A stretch of DNA of 64,000 nt, taken from Planctomycetota bacterium (GTDB lineage Bacteria > Planctomycetota > Planctomycetia > Planctomycetales > Planctomycetaceae). The translations under genes and the position numbers were made by a program. The DNA lies in assembly GCA_030836185.1 (NCBI GenBank), contig JAURQH010000051.1:56474-120473 (forward strand), in the 5' to 3' direction. This document shows positions 26,247 to 36,036 of the stretch, piece after piece. Every line of letters starts with the position of its first letter. The stretch's first letter is position 1. Under the pieces are notes generated by a model that searched no databases, was not told where the DNA came from, and saw only the letters and a program-made list of their open reading frames with translations.

Positions 26247-27218
26247 CTAATGGTCGGCGATGACCTGTTGGTCTTCGCAGTCATCACCGACTCCGGTATA
26301 TTCAAACTCTAACGTGGAATGTTGAATGTGAAACTCATCAATTAAGCAATGCTTGATCTGTCTTTTGATAGATTCCAGCTCATTGGGATTCCCTTTTTGC
26401 AGGACGACATGTGCTTCCAACGCTCGGTGCTGCTCATCGAGTTCCCAGATGTGGACATGATGAATTCCGCTGACCCCGTCAATCTTCTCTACTTTCTCAA
26501 TCAATTCACTCAAATCGAAATCGTTAGGTGTGCCTTCCATCAAGACACGAGTGGCTTGTGGAAGCATTTTGAATACCTGCCATAAAACGTAACTTGCAAT
26601 GAGCAAAGTGATCAACGGATCGACCCAGTACCACTGCTTCCAGATGATGGCTGCGGCACCGATCAGCACCGCAACACTTCCAAGTGCATCGACAATGTTG
26701 TGGATGAAGGCGGCCCGAACATTCAATGATCCGCGACTCATCGTCCATAACAGTAATGCCGTGGCAACGTCGATGACCAACGCCAACACCGCCGTGGCAG
26801 CCATGAGCCAACCAATAATTTCTTGCGGCTCAATGAATCGCAGGATGCCTTGGTAGACCAAGTACAATCCGATAACAGCCAGTAATATCAGATTGATTAA
26901 GGCACCAATCATTTCCGCTCGACGGTAGCCGAACGTGTAACGCTCATTCGCATCCTTCCTAGAGACACGACGAGCAACGAAAGCGATCAGCAGTGCATTG
27001 GCATCATTGAAATTGTGTGCCGCATCGGACAGCAATGCCACGCTGCCAGAGAAAATACCGGCAACAACTTGACCGACTGTGAGAATCTGATTCAGGATCA
27101 CCGACCACAGCAGTCGCGAATCGCTGACCGCTACCAGTTCCTTGCTGCGGCTGGCACCGTGCGAATGATCAGAGTGGTTTGAACCACCAGTTGTAATGTC
27201 TTCATCGGATGAATTCAT
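26247..27218 (-). CDS. czcD: Cation diffusion facilitator (CzcD/ZitB-type) metal exporter
   Basis: A 323-residue CDF protein with six membrane helices that exchanges cytoplasmic Zn2+ (also Co2+ or Cd2+) for protons. The metal site in helices 2 and 5 is visible as [20 protein letters not shown] and [15 protein letters not shown] (the H-x3-D pair of each half). The N-terminus is His-rich (NHSDHSHG) and the C-terminal cytoplasmic domain has [20 protein letters not shown], both typical of zinc exporters. It would raise periplasmic metal for the RND pumps. The start is the first ATG; no strong ribosome site was seen. Confidence 0.9.
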   Translation of the reverse strand: MNSSDEDITTGGSNHSDHSHGASRSKELVAVSDSRLLWSVILNQILTVGQVVAGIFSGSVALLSDAAHNFNDANALLIAFVARRVSRKDANERYTFGYRRAEMIGALINLILLAVIGLYLVYQGILRFIEPQEIIGWLMAATAVLALVIDVATALLLWTMSRGSLNVRAAFIHNIVDALGSVAVLIGAAAIIWKQWYWVDPLITLLIASYVLWQVFKMLPQATRVLMEGTPNDFDLSELIEKVEKIDGVSGIHHVHIWELDEQHRALEAHVVLQKGNPNELESIKRQIKHCLIDEFHIQHSTLEFEYTGVGDDCEDQQVIADH

Positions 27219-27402
27219 AGTTGGATAGCCATTGAGAGTGTATCACGCCTGAATCAACAATATGGCTACGCGCCATTCTCGCCTTATCAGTCATCACACT
27301 CTTCTTTGAGTTCAGTCCTAAGAGCCTTGTTCAGTGTTTGATTTAAGAGCCAATGATATTGAACTCTAGTTTCGGGATAATCCAAAATCGATGCCGAGAA
27401 TA

Positions 27403-29829
27403 CTAATCAAGAGTGAGCATGATTTTTTGCTCTTCATGAATCTGATGTTGGTGCTCATCGGTCATCGATGGGGTGATCGGGGACAACTTTTCGAAGAACT
27501 TCTCATAACATTCTTTGAGTCGTGGGCCTGTTATCAATCGTCTGTCCAAGTGTGAGAGTGGTGTCAGAAATTCGATTCTGGGGTGCTCATCCGTGTTGAA
27601 TACCGGTTGGGGATGAAGTTTCCAGGAGCCAATAGAAAGCAGGCGGAGCCTCTCAGGGTTTGAAAGCCATGAGTCATTTGGCTCAAGCTTGGCATTGAGC
27701 CTCTCAAGACGTTCTTCTAAAGCTGGTTTTAGAAGTTCCAAAGATTCTTCCGAACCGATGAGTGCAATCATCGGTTTATTCGGATTCAGATGTCCCCACC
27801 AAAGAGTTGTCTGAGGAAAAACCGAGGCGAACGTATCGGTAATCATTTGAAACTCCTGGAGCCCCATTTGGTACAGCGGTAACCACTGGCAGTAAAGTCC
27901 GTTGACTCTCAAGCGAGTTTTGGCTGACTGAAAATGCTCCTGAGTGTAGAGGTACCCAGTTTGGCTTTCCCACGGCACGAACAGGTCAGAAATGATGACA
28001 TCATACTCATCCTGATGAGAGAGAAGATCGTGCCGAGCATCGTCAATTCGAATTTGAACTCGAGAGTCCTCAAACAGTTTCTGGTTCCCCTCTCCCAGAT
28101 AAGAAGCAGCCTCGACAACTTCGGGAATCAGTTCCACGATGGTGACGGAGACAATCCCCGGATAATCAAGAGTTCCAGCAGCAGTGATTCCGGTCCCCAG
28201 GCCGAGGTGTAAGACTTTCTTAGGAGAAGCATGCAAAGTGAGGGGGAGGAGCGCTTGACGCCGCTCTCGAACCGAATCATTTCCCGTGGAACCATGTCGA
28301 TAGTGAAGGTTTTGTCGAACCTTGCGTGCACTGGTCTTCTCATTCTGGACAACATCGATCCATCCATAGGTTGACTCCCAGCGTCTGAGTAAAGTCTCAT
28401 CGGAAGAATAAGATTGTTCCCAATGTTGCCCCCCGGACCAGAGGAGTGCGATCGCCGGAGTGGATATCAGTATCAGAATGGCACCGGAGATGCGTTGTTT
28501 GTTTTGTATGAGCTTCGCAACCGCTAGCACCAGGAAAATAATCGAGAGAACCGCAAACGAATGCCAGAGTCCCAGGAAAGGAAGCAGCAGAAATCCGGCA
28601 GCGATTGCCCCAAAACCGGACGACAAAGAGTTGGTCATGGTGATCGTCCCTAACGCTTGCCCGTGAAGCTGATCGGAAGGGATCAACTTCCATAATGCCG
28701 GTAAGAGCATTCCGAGTACGACCACAGGTGGAGAAATAACGCTGGCGGTCAGCCAGAAGCTGCTAAGCAGGTATGTTTGGAAGTTATCCGTCAACGGAAA
28801 ATAGTTGAATCCGGTTCGTTCAACGAAAACGGCAACAGAGATCGGTAGCAACAATGTTCCGAGACTCGCGCTGACTATCAATAATGCATCGACGGTAAGG
28901 TAGCGGAGTAGAAGGGGAACGAGCAGAGCGGCAAGCGACAAGCTCAAAAGGAAAACAGCAATGATGAGTCCGAAGGTGTAGGAACTATTATGAAACACAA
29001 GCGAAAAGAGTCTGGTATACAAGACTTCCAAAGCGATAACCCCGAATCCGGACAGCGCTGCGATAGAATTCAGCTCCCAACCTTGATTTCGATTCGTGGG
29101 AGATAACTTTGAAGTCAGTGTACGATCAGCGGAATCATGTCTGCGGAGACTTCGACTCATGCCCCAAGCAGAGATTCCAATAACAACTCCGAGCATCGCA
29201 GCGAGATCGCTACTTCCGCGCACTCCTGCCGAAATCAGCAGAAAGAAAGTGGTCAGCACGATTCCAAGACAAGCTCCCAGAGTATTTAACCCATAACAAA
29301 GGCTGCTCCAGACATACTGTTTTCCGGGGATGAGTCGATAACTTGCAGAGATCAAGGGGAATGAGGCTCCGAGAGCCAAGGTGGCTGGCAGGAGAATCAC
29401 GAATGCCATTATGGCGCGAGAGGCTGTCTGGTATACGACGGAGGAGGACGACAGTAGCTGAACAACTGGGGAATGCTCCACAACTTCCAAAATCCGAGGA
29501 ATTAAAAAGGCCCATGCTGCGGCGATGAGCTCGACAATGGCGTAGGAACGCAACGGAACGGTACTCAGCGAAAGACGACCTCCCACAAAGTACCCGATTC
29601 CTAATCCTGTGAAATAAGCCCCCAGAACCACAGCAGCGGCTTGCTCTGAATGCCCGAATAACAATCCAAACTGGCGATTCCACGATACTTCATAGGCCAA
29701 TGCGACCGCACCGGAGAGAAAGTAAAGGCTGCCCAGCGCAACGCCGGACAGCCTTGTACAATCAACAACGTCAAGTTGTTTTTTGCCGAAGTTTGGTTTC
29801 AATGACTGAACGTGGTCCGACTCAGTCAT
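27403..29829 (-). CDS. Membrane-fused spermidine-synthase-like protein
   Basis: About 808 residues. The first about 470 form some 12-14 membrane helices (start region SLYFLSGAVALAYEVSWNRQ, as in fused MFS/spermidine synthases). The rest is a Rossmann-type methyltransferase fold with KVLHLGLGTGITAAGTLDYP (nucleotide loop), VTIVELIPEVVEAA and DDARHDLLSHQDEYDVIISD. These fused proteins are widespread in planctomycetes and other environmental bacteria; polyamine synthesis is unproven. The ATG at 29829 was chosen because it overlaps the upstream stop by 8 nt (ATGACTGA); the frame extends to a TTG at 29865. It ends the pump-3 operon. Confidence 0.8.
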   Translation of the reverse strand: MTESDHVQSLKPNFGKKQLDVVDCTRLSGVALGSLYFLSGAVALAYEVSWNRQFGLLFGHSEQAAAVVLGAYFTGLGIGYFVGGRLSLSTVPLRSYAIVELIAAAWAFLIPRILEVVEHSPVVQLLSSSSVVYQTASRAIMAFVILLPATLALGASFPLISASYRLIPGKQYVWSSLCYGLNTLGACLGIVLTTFFLLISAGVRGSSDLAAMLGVVIGISAWGMSRSLRRHDSADRTLTSKLSPTNRNQGWELNSIAALSGFGVIALEVLYTRLFSLVFHNSSYTFGLIIAVFLLSLSLAALLVPLLLRYLTVDALLIVSASLGTLLLPISVAVFVERTGFNYFPLTDNFQTYLLSSFWLTASVISPPVVVLGMLLPALWKLIPSDQLHGQALGTITMTNSLSSGFGAIAAGFLLLPFLGLWHSFAVLSIIFLVLAVAKLIQNKQRISGAILILISTPAIALLWSGGQHWEQSYSSDETLLRRWESTYGWIDVVQNEKTSARKVRQNLHYRHGSTGNDSVRERRQALLPLTLHASPKKVLHLGLGTGITAAGTLDYPGIVSVTIVELIPEVVEAASYLGEGNQKLFEDSRVQIRIDDARHDLLSHQDEYDVIISDLFVPWESQTGYLYTQEHFQSAKTRLRVNGLYCQWLPLYQMGLQEFQMITDTFASVFPQTTLWWGHLNPNKPMIALIGSEESLELLKPALEERLERLNAKLEPNDSWLSNPERLRLLSIGSWKLHPQPVFNTDEHPRIEFLTPLSHLDRRLITGPRLKECYEKFFEKLSPITPSMTDEHQHQIHEEQKIMLTLD

Positions 29830-30355
29830 GAGCGTGTCCATGGTCATGATCGTGGTCGTGTGCAATCTTGCCCGTGTACTGCTTGCCGTCGATTAAGACA
29901 ACGAGCTTTGCCGCGGCACCTTCTTCATGTACATGCTCAGAGAGCTCTGCTTCTGAGGACGAAAACCGACTTGACTGCCCCTTGGGATCCCCTTCATTTG
30001 TGGAGGCGTTGAGCTTGAACTGCTCTGGATTACCGTCATGCACAACGTTCACGACGACTTCAGTTGCTTCGATGGGTACAGCCGTCTTGGCGTCACTACC
30101 GAGAATGTAAATCACAATTTCTTCACCTTCAGAATGAACGAGCTCAGCGTGATATTCTTCATTGCCGAGTTCGATTAAGTCCCCACCGTGTGGACCGTGA
30201 GTTGGATGAGCGTGTGCCCCCTCAACCGTTGCGGGTGGCGGTGAGGTTTCTACGTCTGACGTATCCGATGTAGCGGCATCGCCGTTACACCCCACACCGG
30301 TCAGCATGAGAACTACAGTCATGATTGCAATCGTCAATGTTTCAACTGTCTTCAT
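29822..30355 (-). CDS. His-rich periplasmic lipoprotein of the third RND operon
   Basis: A 177-residue lipoprotein. The ATG at 30355 (MKTVETLTIA) has AGGAGT upstream and gives a signal ending VVLMLTGVGC. After an acidic linker come HAHPTHGPHGGDLIELGNEE and YHAELVHSEGEEIVIYILGS, which match the first domain of the lipoprotein at 7.0-7.9 kb. The protein ends in a repeating HDHDHDHGHAHD tail. A periplasmic metal-binding partner of pump 3 is the likely role. Its stop overlaps the start of the spermidine-synthase-like gene. Confidence 0.72.
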   Translation of the reverse strand: MKTVETLTIAIMTVVLMLTGVGCNGDAATSDTSDVETSPPPATVEGAHAHPTHGPHGGDLIELGNEEYHAELVHSEGEEIVIYILGSDAKTAVPIEATEVVVNVVHDGNPEQFKLNASTNEGDPKGQSSRFSSSEAELSEHVHEEGAAAKLVVLIDGKQYTGKIAHDHDHDHGHAHD

Positions 30356-30425
30356 GGTTATACTCCTGGTTAGGGTTATCTCAATAGGTAGAATTATTAA
30401 CTTGGAAGTTGAATCAGGGCTCTGC

Positions 30426-31046
30426 TTAGTGGGCGTGACTCGTTTTGAATCCTGTTCCTTTGAGCCATTCCTGCCAAGCGTGTGCCGTGTCATGCGACTC
30501 GAACTCGACACTCATCGCGATCGGACAGCGAAACGAAATGACATTCCCGTCTTCTTTCACTTCACATCCCAGTCCTTGAAATACAGCCGCAGCACCACTC
30601 GCTGCCGGCTTCGATTCGTGCTCCTGAGTGATCCATTTACTGAGTTGGTAGGAGATAATTTCGTGGTTCGCCCCGTCTTCGTGGCTGTGATCGTGGGCAG
30701 CATTGGCGGGATGCCCATGAACTGTCTGGAATCCGGCTCCTTTCATCCAACCTTGCCATTGATGTGCTAACTCATGATTGGCAACAGTGAGTGCATTCCA
30801 GTTCGCGCACTGATACGTCACGTCAATATGATCGCCGTGTGACTCGGACGAAGCCTCACAGCCGAGTTTTTTGACTGTAGCCAAGTGTTGCTCGGCGGTT
30901 TTGGAATCATCAAAGTGCATCGTCTTTGTTTTCACGAGACGATACGCGATCGTCGCTTTTTGGTCAGGCGACTGTGCTTGTAAGTGCGAGCTGACAACAG
31001 CCACAACAATTACCGACAGTAAAAATGGATTCTTGAAACTGATCAT
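30426..31046 (-). CDS. Secreted protein with two internal repeats, unknown function
   Basis: A 206-residue protein with a signal peptide (LLSVIVVAVVSSHLQAQS). The mature part is a duplication. Each half starts YRLVKT or YQLSKW, has a KLGCE or GLGCE strand, a strand ending in YQC or FRC, then an AHxWQxW helix (LAHQWQGWMKGAGFQT, TAHAWQEWLKGTGFKT), and ends in an HGH or HAH motif. Two Cys per repeat could pair or bind metal, together with the terminal His. I do not recognise the family. The ATG at 31046 has AAGGAGA upstream. It lies 95 nt after the pump-3 gene and belongs to that operon. Confidence 0.7.
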   Translation of the reverse strand: MISFKNPFLLSVIVVAVVSSHLQAQSPDQKATIAYRLVKTKTMHFDDSKTAEQHLATVKKLGCEASSESHGDHIDVTYQCANWNALTVANHELAHQWQGWMKGAGFQTVHGHPANAAHDHSHEDGANHEIISYQLSKWITQEHESKPAASGAAAVFQGLGCEVKEDGNVISFRCPIAMSVEFESHDTAHAWQEWLKGTGFKTSHAH

Positions 31047-31141
31047 CGTAGTCTCCTTCATAATTATAAGAGGACTGAGGCCATCCTGACCTCGTCTCCG
31101 AAATATTAAGTCGCGTGCTCAACCGACATTAGCGGAGCAGG

Positions 31142-34100
31142 TTATGGATGAACTTCATGTTCATCCACGAGAGGTACTTCAGTCTGAGATTCGCTGACAA
31201 CACGCTCGGCTTCTTTGATGCCAAACATCAGGAATAAGGCAGGGTGAACAAAGAAATCCAGCATCGTGGAACTGATTAATCCTCCGAGAATAACGGTTGC
31301 CACTGGATAAAGAATTTCCTTGCCCGGCTCGCCCGCGGACATCGCTAACGGGACGAGTCCAATTCCGGTGGTGAGTGCCGTCATCAAAACGGGCGCGAGC
31401 CGTTCAATGCCAGCACGAACGATCATCGATTTGGTCCAGTCCTCACCTTCATACTTCACGAGGTGCAGGTAATGATTGAGCAACAAAATACCATTGCGTG
31501 ATGCGATTCCGGTGAGGGAGATGAAGCCGACCATAGCGGCAATCGTCAGTGTCTGTCCGGTGAGGACCAGGGCTGCGACCGAACCGATGAACGCCATTGG
31601 CAACGCGGCCATCACCTGTAGAGATAGATTGACCGACCGGAACATGGTAAACAGGACGAGAAAGACTCCGATCATGGAAACCAGAAATAACACCGACAAC
31701 ACCCGGGATGCGGATTGTTGACTTTCGAATTGCCCACTGTATTCCACAAAGTAACCAGACGGTAGTGACTCGACGATAGGTGCGGCATTCGCCTGAATGT
31801 CTTGAACGACATCGACCACACCACGATCGGAGACATTACATTGGATCACAATGCGGCGACGGACATTCTCCCGTTGAATCGTGTTCGGGCCACCTGATCG
31901 ATAGACTTTGGCGACCGCTTCCAGTGGGATCTGTCCTCCTTCTGGAAGTTCGATCACAAGGCGTTTTAATCGATCGAGGTCTTCGCGGTACTCTTCGCGC
32001 AACCGAACCATCAGATCGAATGTTCGCTGTCCATCGAGAACCTGAGAGACAACTTCGCCGTTCATTGCCGTTTCCACAAACTCGTTCACATCGGCGATCG
32101 ATAAGCCGTTCAGTAATAATTGATCGCGATTGATCTCAATCCGCAATTGGGGAATAATTACCTGAGGTTCGACCATCAGGTCGGTCACTCCGGGAACAAT
32201 TTCCATCTCGGCTTTGAACTGTTCCGCTTTCTCTCGCAAGACATCCAGATCGTCGCCGTAGATTTTAATACCAATTTGTGCTTTGACTCCCGACAGCATG
32301 TGCGAGATGAGGTGGGCGATCGGTTGCTCCACCGCAGTGACAATACCGGGAATGTCTTTCATCGCTTGGCGAATTTCGTCGAGTTGTTCTTCGCGCGAGC
32401 GAGATGAGTCTGGATCGAGTTCGATGATGAATTCGCTCATATTTACCCCCTCGGCGTGTTCATCCAGTTCGGCGCGTCCCGTCCGCCTGACGAAACCGAC
32501 GATGTCGGAAATCTCCTTGAGTCGGGATTCGACCGTTTTGGAAATTTCGTTTGATTTGTCCAGCGAAGTCCCAGGAGGCAGAACGACATTCAGTTGTACC
32601 GACCCCTCGTTAAACGGGGGCAGGAAGTCTCGGTCCAAATTGACGACAAATAGTCCCGCCAAAGCGACCGCCAACATCGTGACGGTTAAATTCAAGCGTG
32701 GGAAAGTCAGACTGAATCGAATCACTTTGTCTCCCACCCATTTCAATCCGCGAAGAAAGAATCCATCTTTTTCCTCTTCCGACTCACCGGCGGCAGCCCG
32801 AGACGGATTGCCGAGCAACCAGTACGAAAGTACGGGAGTCACCGTCAGAGAGACGATCAAAGAGGAAATGATGGAAACAATGTAGGCGACCCCCAGAGGG
32901 GCGAATATCCGACCTTCCATTCCCGACAGACCGAACAACGGGATGAAGACGAGAATGACAATCATCGTGCCGAAGACGATTGAGTTCCGCACCTCCACGC
33001 TCGCCTGAAAGACAACCAGTAATGGATGTTTGGGAGAACCTTTGGCTCTGTTTTCCTTGAGGCGTCGAAAGATATTTTCAATATCAACAATGGCGTCATC
33101 GACGAGTTCACCAATTGCGACCGCCAATCCTCCCAGAGTCATGGTATTGATCGACAATCCGAAGAAATGAAAAACAATCGCCGTCATCACAATCGAGAGC
33201 GGAATGGCGGTCAGCGTGATCATTGTCACGCGAAAATTCATCAGAAACAGAAACAGGATGATCACGACCAGCACACCACCGTCCCGCAGCGCTTCGATCA
33301 CGTTTTCAACGGCTCGGTCGATGAATGATTTCTGCGAATAAACCGGAACAATTTGAATGTCTTCTCCCAGTGTTAGCTTAAGTTCCTCCACCGCGTCGAG
33401 TACCTCATCGGTAACCACGACGGTGTCCGCGTTCGGCTGTTTGTTAATTGTCAACACGACCGCGTCTCCTCCCGAGAACGTGTTACCATCCTCGCGAATG
33501 AACGCCGCGCTGTCTCCTCGTTTGACTTGGGGGCCTTCCTTGATTTCAGCAATCTCCGCGAGAGCGACCGGTCTCCCCTCGCGTATTGTCACCACGACTT
33601 TTTCGAGATCTTCGACGGTTTGCACCCGTCCCAACGCCCGCACGAGCAACTCGTTCGGGCCTTGTTCGTCAAGATACCCACCGGTATTGTTCTGGTTACT
33701 TTCACTGAGAGCTTCTTTGATCTGATGCAACGTGACGCCGTAACGGAGCATTGAGTCGGGGTCGACCAGTACCTGGAACTGCTTCCGCCCGCCTCCCATC
33801 GTGAAAATCTGGGAGACGCCGGGAATTGTGAGTAGCCGTTGACGTACGATCCAATCGGCTTTGGTTCGTAGTTCGAGCGGATCAACCTCCGGATTGTCAC
33901 TCCACATTCCGAGCATCAAAATCTGGCCCATGATCGAGGAAATCGGGGCCAGGGTTGGTTTGATTCCTTTCGGCAGTCTTTCGGAAACAAGTTGCAACCG
34001 CTCGGCAACGATTTGTCGGTCGTTGTAAATGTCGGTCCCCCATTCGAACTCCACATAGATGACGGAAATCCCGACGCCCGAGGAACTTCGAACATCCATC

Positions 34101-34336
34101 ACACCGTTTGCACCATTGAGAGAAGTCTCCAACGGAAACGTGATCAAGGTTTCGACCTCTTCGGGAGCGAGTCCCGGTGCTTCCGTCATCACCACAACAC
34201 GTGGGCGATTCAGGTTCGGAAAGACATCGATCGGCATCTGCGATGCCTTCCAGGAACCGTATCCCGTAAAGAACAAGGCAATCGCGATGATCAGCAGGCG
34301 TTGTCGCAAGGCGAAGCGAATAATGGCATTTAACAT
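31142..34336 (-). CDS. HME-family RND metal efflux pump, inner-membrane subunit (pump 3)
   Basis: A 1064-residue RND exporter closely related to pump 1 (shared start MLNAIIRFALR, MPIDVFPNLNRPRVVVM, TM4 motif GGLAVAIGELVDDAIVDIEN). It has normal family length and lacks the 95-residue insertion of pump 1. The second half repeats the pattern (YSGQFESQQSASRV, SLTGIASRNGILLLNHYLHL). The C-terminus is EVPLVDEHEVHP. The start at 34336 is the Met homologous to that of pump 1 and has GAGGTCGAC upstream; an open frame extends 34 codons further without a ribosome site. The metal is not decidable from sequence. Confidence 0.9.
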   Translation of the reverse strand: MLNAIIRFALRQRLLIIAIALFFTGYGSWKASQMPIDVFPNLNRPRVVVMTEAPGLAPEEVETLITFPLETSLNGANGVMDVRSSSGVGISVIYVEFEWGTDIYNDRQIVAERLQLVSERLPKGIKPTLAPISSIMGQILMLGMWSDNPEVDPLELRTKADWIVRQRLLTIPGVSQIFTMGGGRKQFQVLVDPDSMLRYGVTLHQIKEALSESNQNNTGGYLDEQGPNELLVRALGRVQTVEDLEKVVVTIREGRPVALAEIAEIKEGPQVKRGDSAAFIREDGNTFSGGDAVVLTINKQPNADTVVVTDEVLDAVEELKLTLGEDIQIVPVYSQKSFIDRAVENVIEALRDGGVLVVIILFLFLMNFRVTMITLTAIPLSIVMTAIVFHFFGLSINTMTLGGLAVAIGELVDDAIVDIENIFRRLKENRAKGSPKHPLLVVFQASVEVRNSIVFGTMIVILVFIPLFGLSGMEGRIFAPLGVAYIVSIISSLIVSLTVTPVLSYWLLGNPSRAAAGESEEEKDGFFLRGLKWVGDKVIRFSLTFPRLNLTVTMLAVALAGLFVVNLDRDFLPPFNEGSVQLNVVLPPGTSLDKSNEISKTVESRLKEISDIVGFVRRTGRAELDEHAEGVNMSEFIIELDPDSSRSREEQLDEIRQAMKDIPGIVTAVEQPIAHLISHMLSGVKAQIGIKIYGDDLDVLREKAEQFKAEMEIVPGVTDLMVEPQVIIPQLRIEINRDQLLLNGLSIADVNEFVETAMNGEVVSQVLDGQRTFDLMVRLREEYREDLDRLKRLVIELPEGGQIPLEAVAKVYRSGGPNTIQRENVRRRIVIQCNVSDRGVVDVVQDIQANAAPIVESLPSGYFVEYSGQFESQQSASRVLSVLFLVSMIGVFLVLFTMFRSVNLSLQVMAALPMAFIGSVAALVLTGQTLTIAAMVGFISLTGIASRNGILLLNHYLHLVKYEGEDWTKSMIVRAGIERLAPVLMTALTTGIGLVPLAMSAGEPGKEILYPVATVILGGLISSTMLDFFVHPALFLMFGIKEAERVVSESQTEVPLVDEHEVHP

Positions 34337-34447
34337 GTCGACCTCATATCGTTGATTTTCAAAAAATCGAATCGATGCGGTTGGTGGAGAGATTTTTATG
34401 ATTGCTGAAATCGCGTTCGTCGCGTCCACAACAAACATGTAAACGAT

Positions 34448-35899
34448 CTAGTGCGAGTGGCCGGCGTGCGGATCAACTCCGCCTCCGGATTTGTTCTTGA
34501 GTGCCATTTGCATTTGATGGGCGCCACGTCGAGCGACGACATCCCCGGGGAACAGTGCACCATCATTTGCGATCACAACAGAACGTTGATCTTTGTGTTT
34601 CACATGAACGGGAACTCTGTCGAAATGATCGCCGTTCTGCTGAAAAACAAAATACTCCGCCCCCTCCTGTGTGACGGCGTCAACCGGCAACACAAACTGA
34701 TCCTGCCATTCCTCTACCGGGACAAGAAGTTGCAATCGCTGACCGGGACGATATCTCCAGGTGATGAAACGTTGGTCGCCTGAATTGCTCTCATCTCTGA
34801 CAATCGTGTTTGGTAATCGAACGAAGAAGGAGAGCGTGCGAGAGTCGGCGTTAACCTGGTTGGCGATGTATGCGAACGGCAAATTTTCCACGATTTCAAA
34901 ACCAGTTTGACTTTCAAACATCGCTGAAGCGGTCCACTGTTGTTGCATCGATTCGGTCACCGCACGCGCATCTCGTTCGAAGGCTCTGCCTTCGATATAG
35001 AGTTCCTGGTAATCAACCATCTCACAAAGCGTTTCCCCCGCAACGACTGATTGCCCTTTAAGAACGTGGAGTGTCTCAAGAATGAGCGGAACCTGCTCCG
35101 GTTCTTCGTAGGAGATTTTCTGAACTCCCCGATCGGAGAACTTGAATTCATCTTCGGGATGACCGTCCACAGAGGGGGCAAAAATCTTGAGTGATTTCAG
35201 CAGTGATCGATTTTTGGCCAAGTCCGCAATCTGTTCATCACTTAAGCCATGTAGTTTGAGCGACTCTTTTTGTGCGTTGAGCAAGGCTGTTAATTTGTCA
35301 CGAGCGTATTGTCGTTCCAGGACGACTTTACCTGCAACGGCTCCCGAACTTGCGACTCCTTCCAGTCGTTTCAGTTCTCTTTGCTCGACATCCAGTTCCC
35401 CCAGAGTTTGTACAAATTCTGTCTGTGTCTCGACCAGATCCTCATGAGTCAGGCGTATCTCGAACAGCAAGCTGCCCGGGAGAACCGCTTCTCCTGTCAC
35501 AGCATGGACGTGCGAGATAATACCAGTCAGCGGTGTTGAGACTTTGATTCGAGTGCGACCGGGGCGTTCCTGTATGATTGCCGGAACCGAAATTGTTTTA
35601 CGAAAGGTTTCGAGTTGAAGCGGTTTCAGATACTCGTTCGTAAGTCCGAGATTCAGCATTGCTTTCTCAGACAGGTCGAGTGAAACCGATTCGTCGTGCG
35701 GTTGACCATCCTGGTGCTGTTCATCACTGGAGTCGGTCTGTTCACCATTCGTCGAATGTTGACCTTGAACAGTTCCCGCGACCCAGTGAGAAAGCGGCTG
35801 CCACCAGATCCCTCGGAACACAATTGCCATGACGACAACGATCACTGCCATTGCGGGAAACGCCCACTTTGTGATGGATTTCAGCTTTTGAGATGACAT
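34448..35899 (-). CDS. RND periplasmic adaptor (membrane fusion protein), pump 3
   Basis: A 483-residue adaptor homologous to that of pump 1. It has a membrane anchor (AFPAMAVIVVVMAIVFRGIW), a His/Gln-rich linker and the first lipoyl half (ISHVHAVTGEAVLPGSLLFE). A coiled-coil hairpin covers about residues 145-205, and the second lipoyl half is LHVLKGQSVVAGETLCEMVD. The barrel region includes WRYRPGQRLQLLVPVEEW. The tail is VDPHAGHSH, a likely metal contact. ATG 35899 is preceded by AGGAGAAAACA. It is 111 nt upstream of the pump start, in the same operon. Confidence 0.87.
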   Translation of the reverse strand: MSSQKLKSITKWAFPAMAVIVVVMAIVFRGIWWQPLSHWVAGTVQGQHSTNGEQTDSSDEQHQDGQPHDESVSLDLSEKAMLNLGLTNEYLKPLQLETFRKTISVPAIIQERPGRTRIKVSTPLTGIISHVHAVTGEAVLPGSLLFEIRLTHEDLVETQTEFVQTLGELDVEQRELKRLEGVASSGAVAGKVVLERQYARDKLTALLNAQKESLKLHGLSDEQIADLAKNRSLLKSLKIFAPSVDGHPEDEFKFSDRGVQKISYEEPEQVPLILETLHVLKGQSVVAGETLCEMVDYQELYIEGRAFERDARAVTESMQQQWTASAMFESQTGFEIVENLPFAYIANQVNADSRTLSFFVRLPNTIVRDESNSGDQRFITWRYRPGQRLQLLVPVEEWQDQFVLPVDAVTQEGAEYFVFQQNGDHFDRVPVHVKHKDQRSVVIANDGALFPGDVVARRGAHQMQMALKNKSGGGVDPHAGHSH

Positions 35900-36036
35900 T
35901 GTTTTCTCCTCGCGCAGCCGCATCCGGGGCTGCAAATCTGTAGAGGGTAGACACGCTTTCCACTAATGAACGGCGTACGTTCACCTGAAAAAGCGAAGGA
36001 AATCTGAAGCAATCAGATATGCACAGCAGTCGCGAA

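Noticed and set aside
29830..29865. TTG start adding 12 residues to the spermidine-synthase-like protein
   Set aside because: No ribosome site, and the extension lies wholly inside the His-rich end of the upstream gene; the ATG at 29829 gives a normal overlap.
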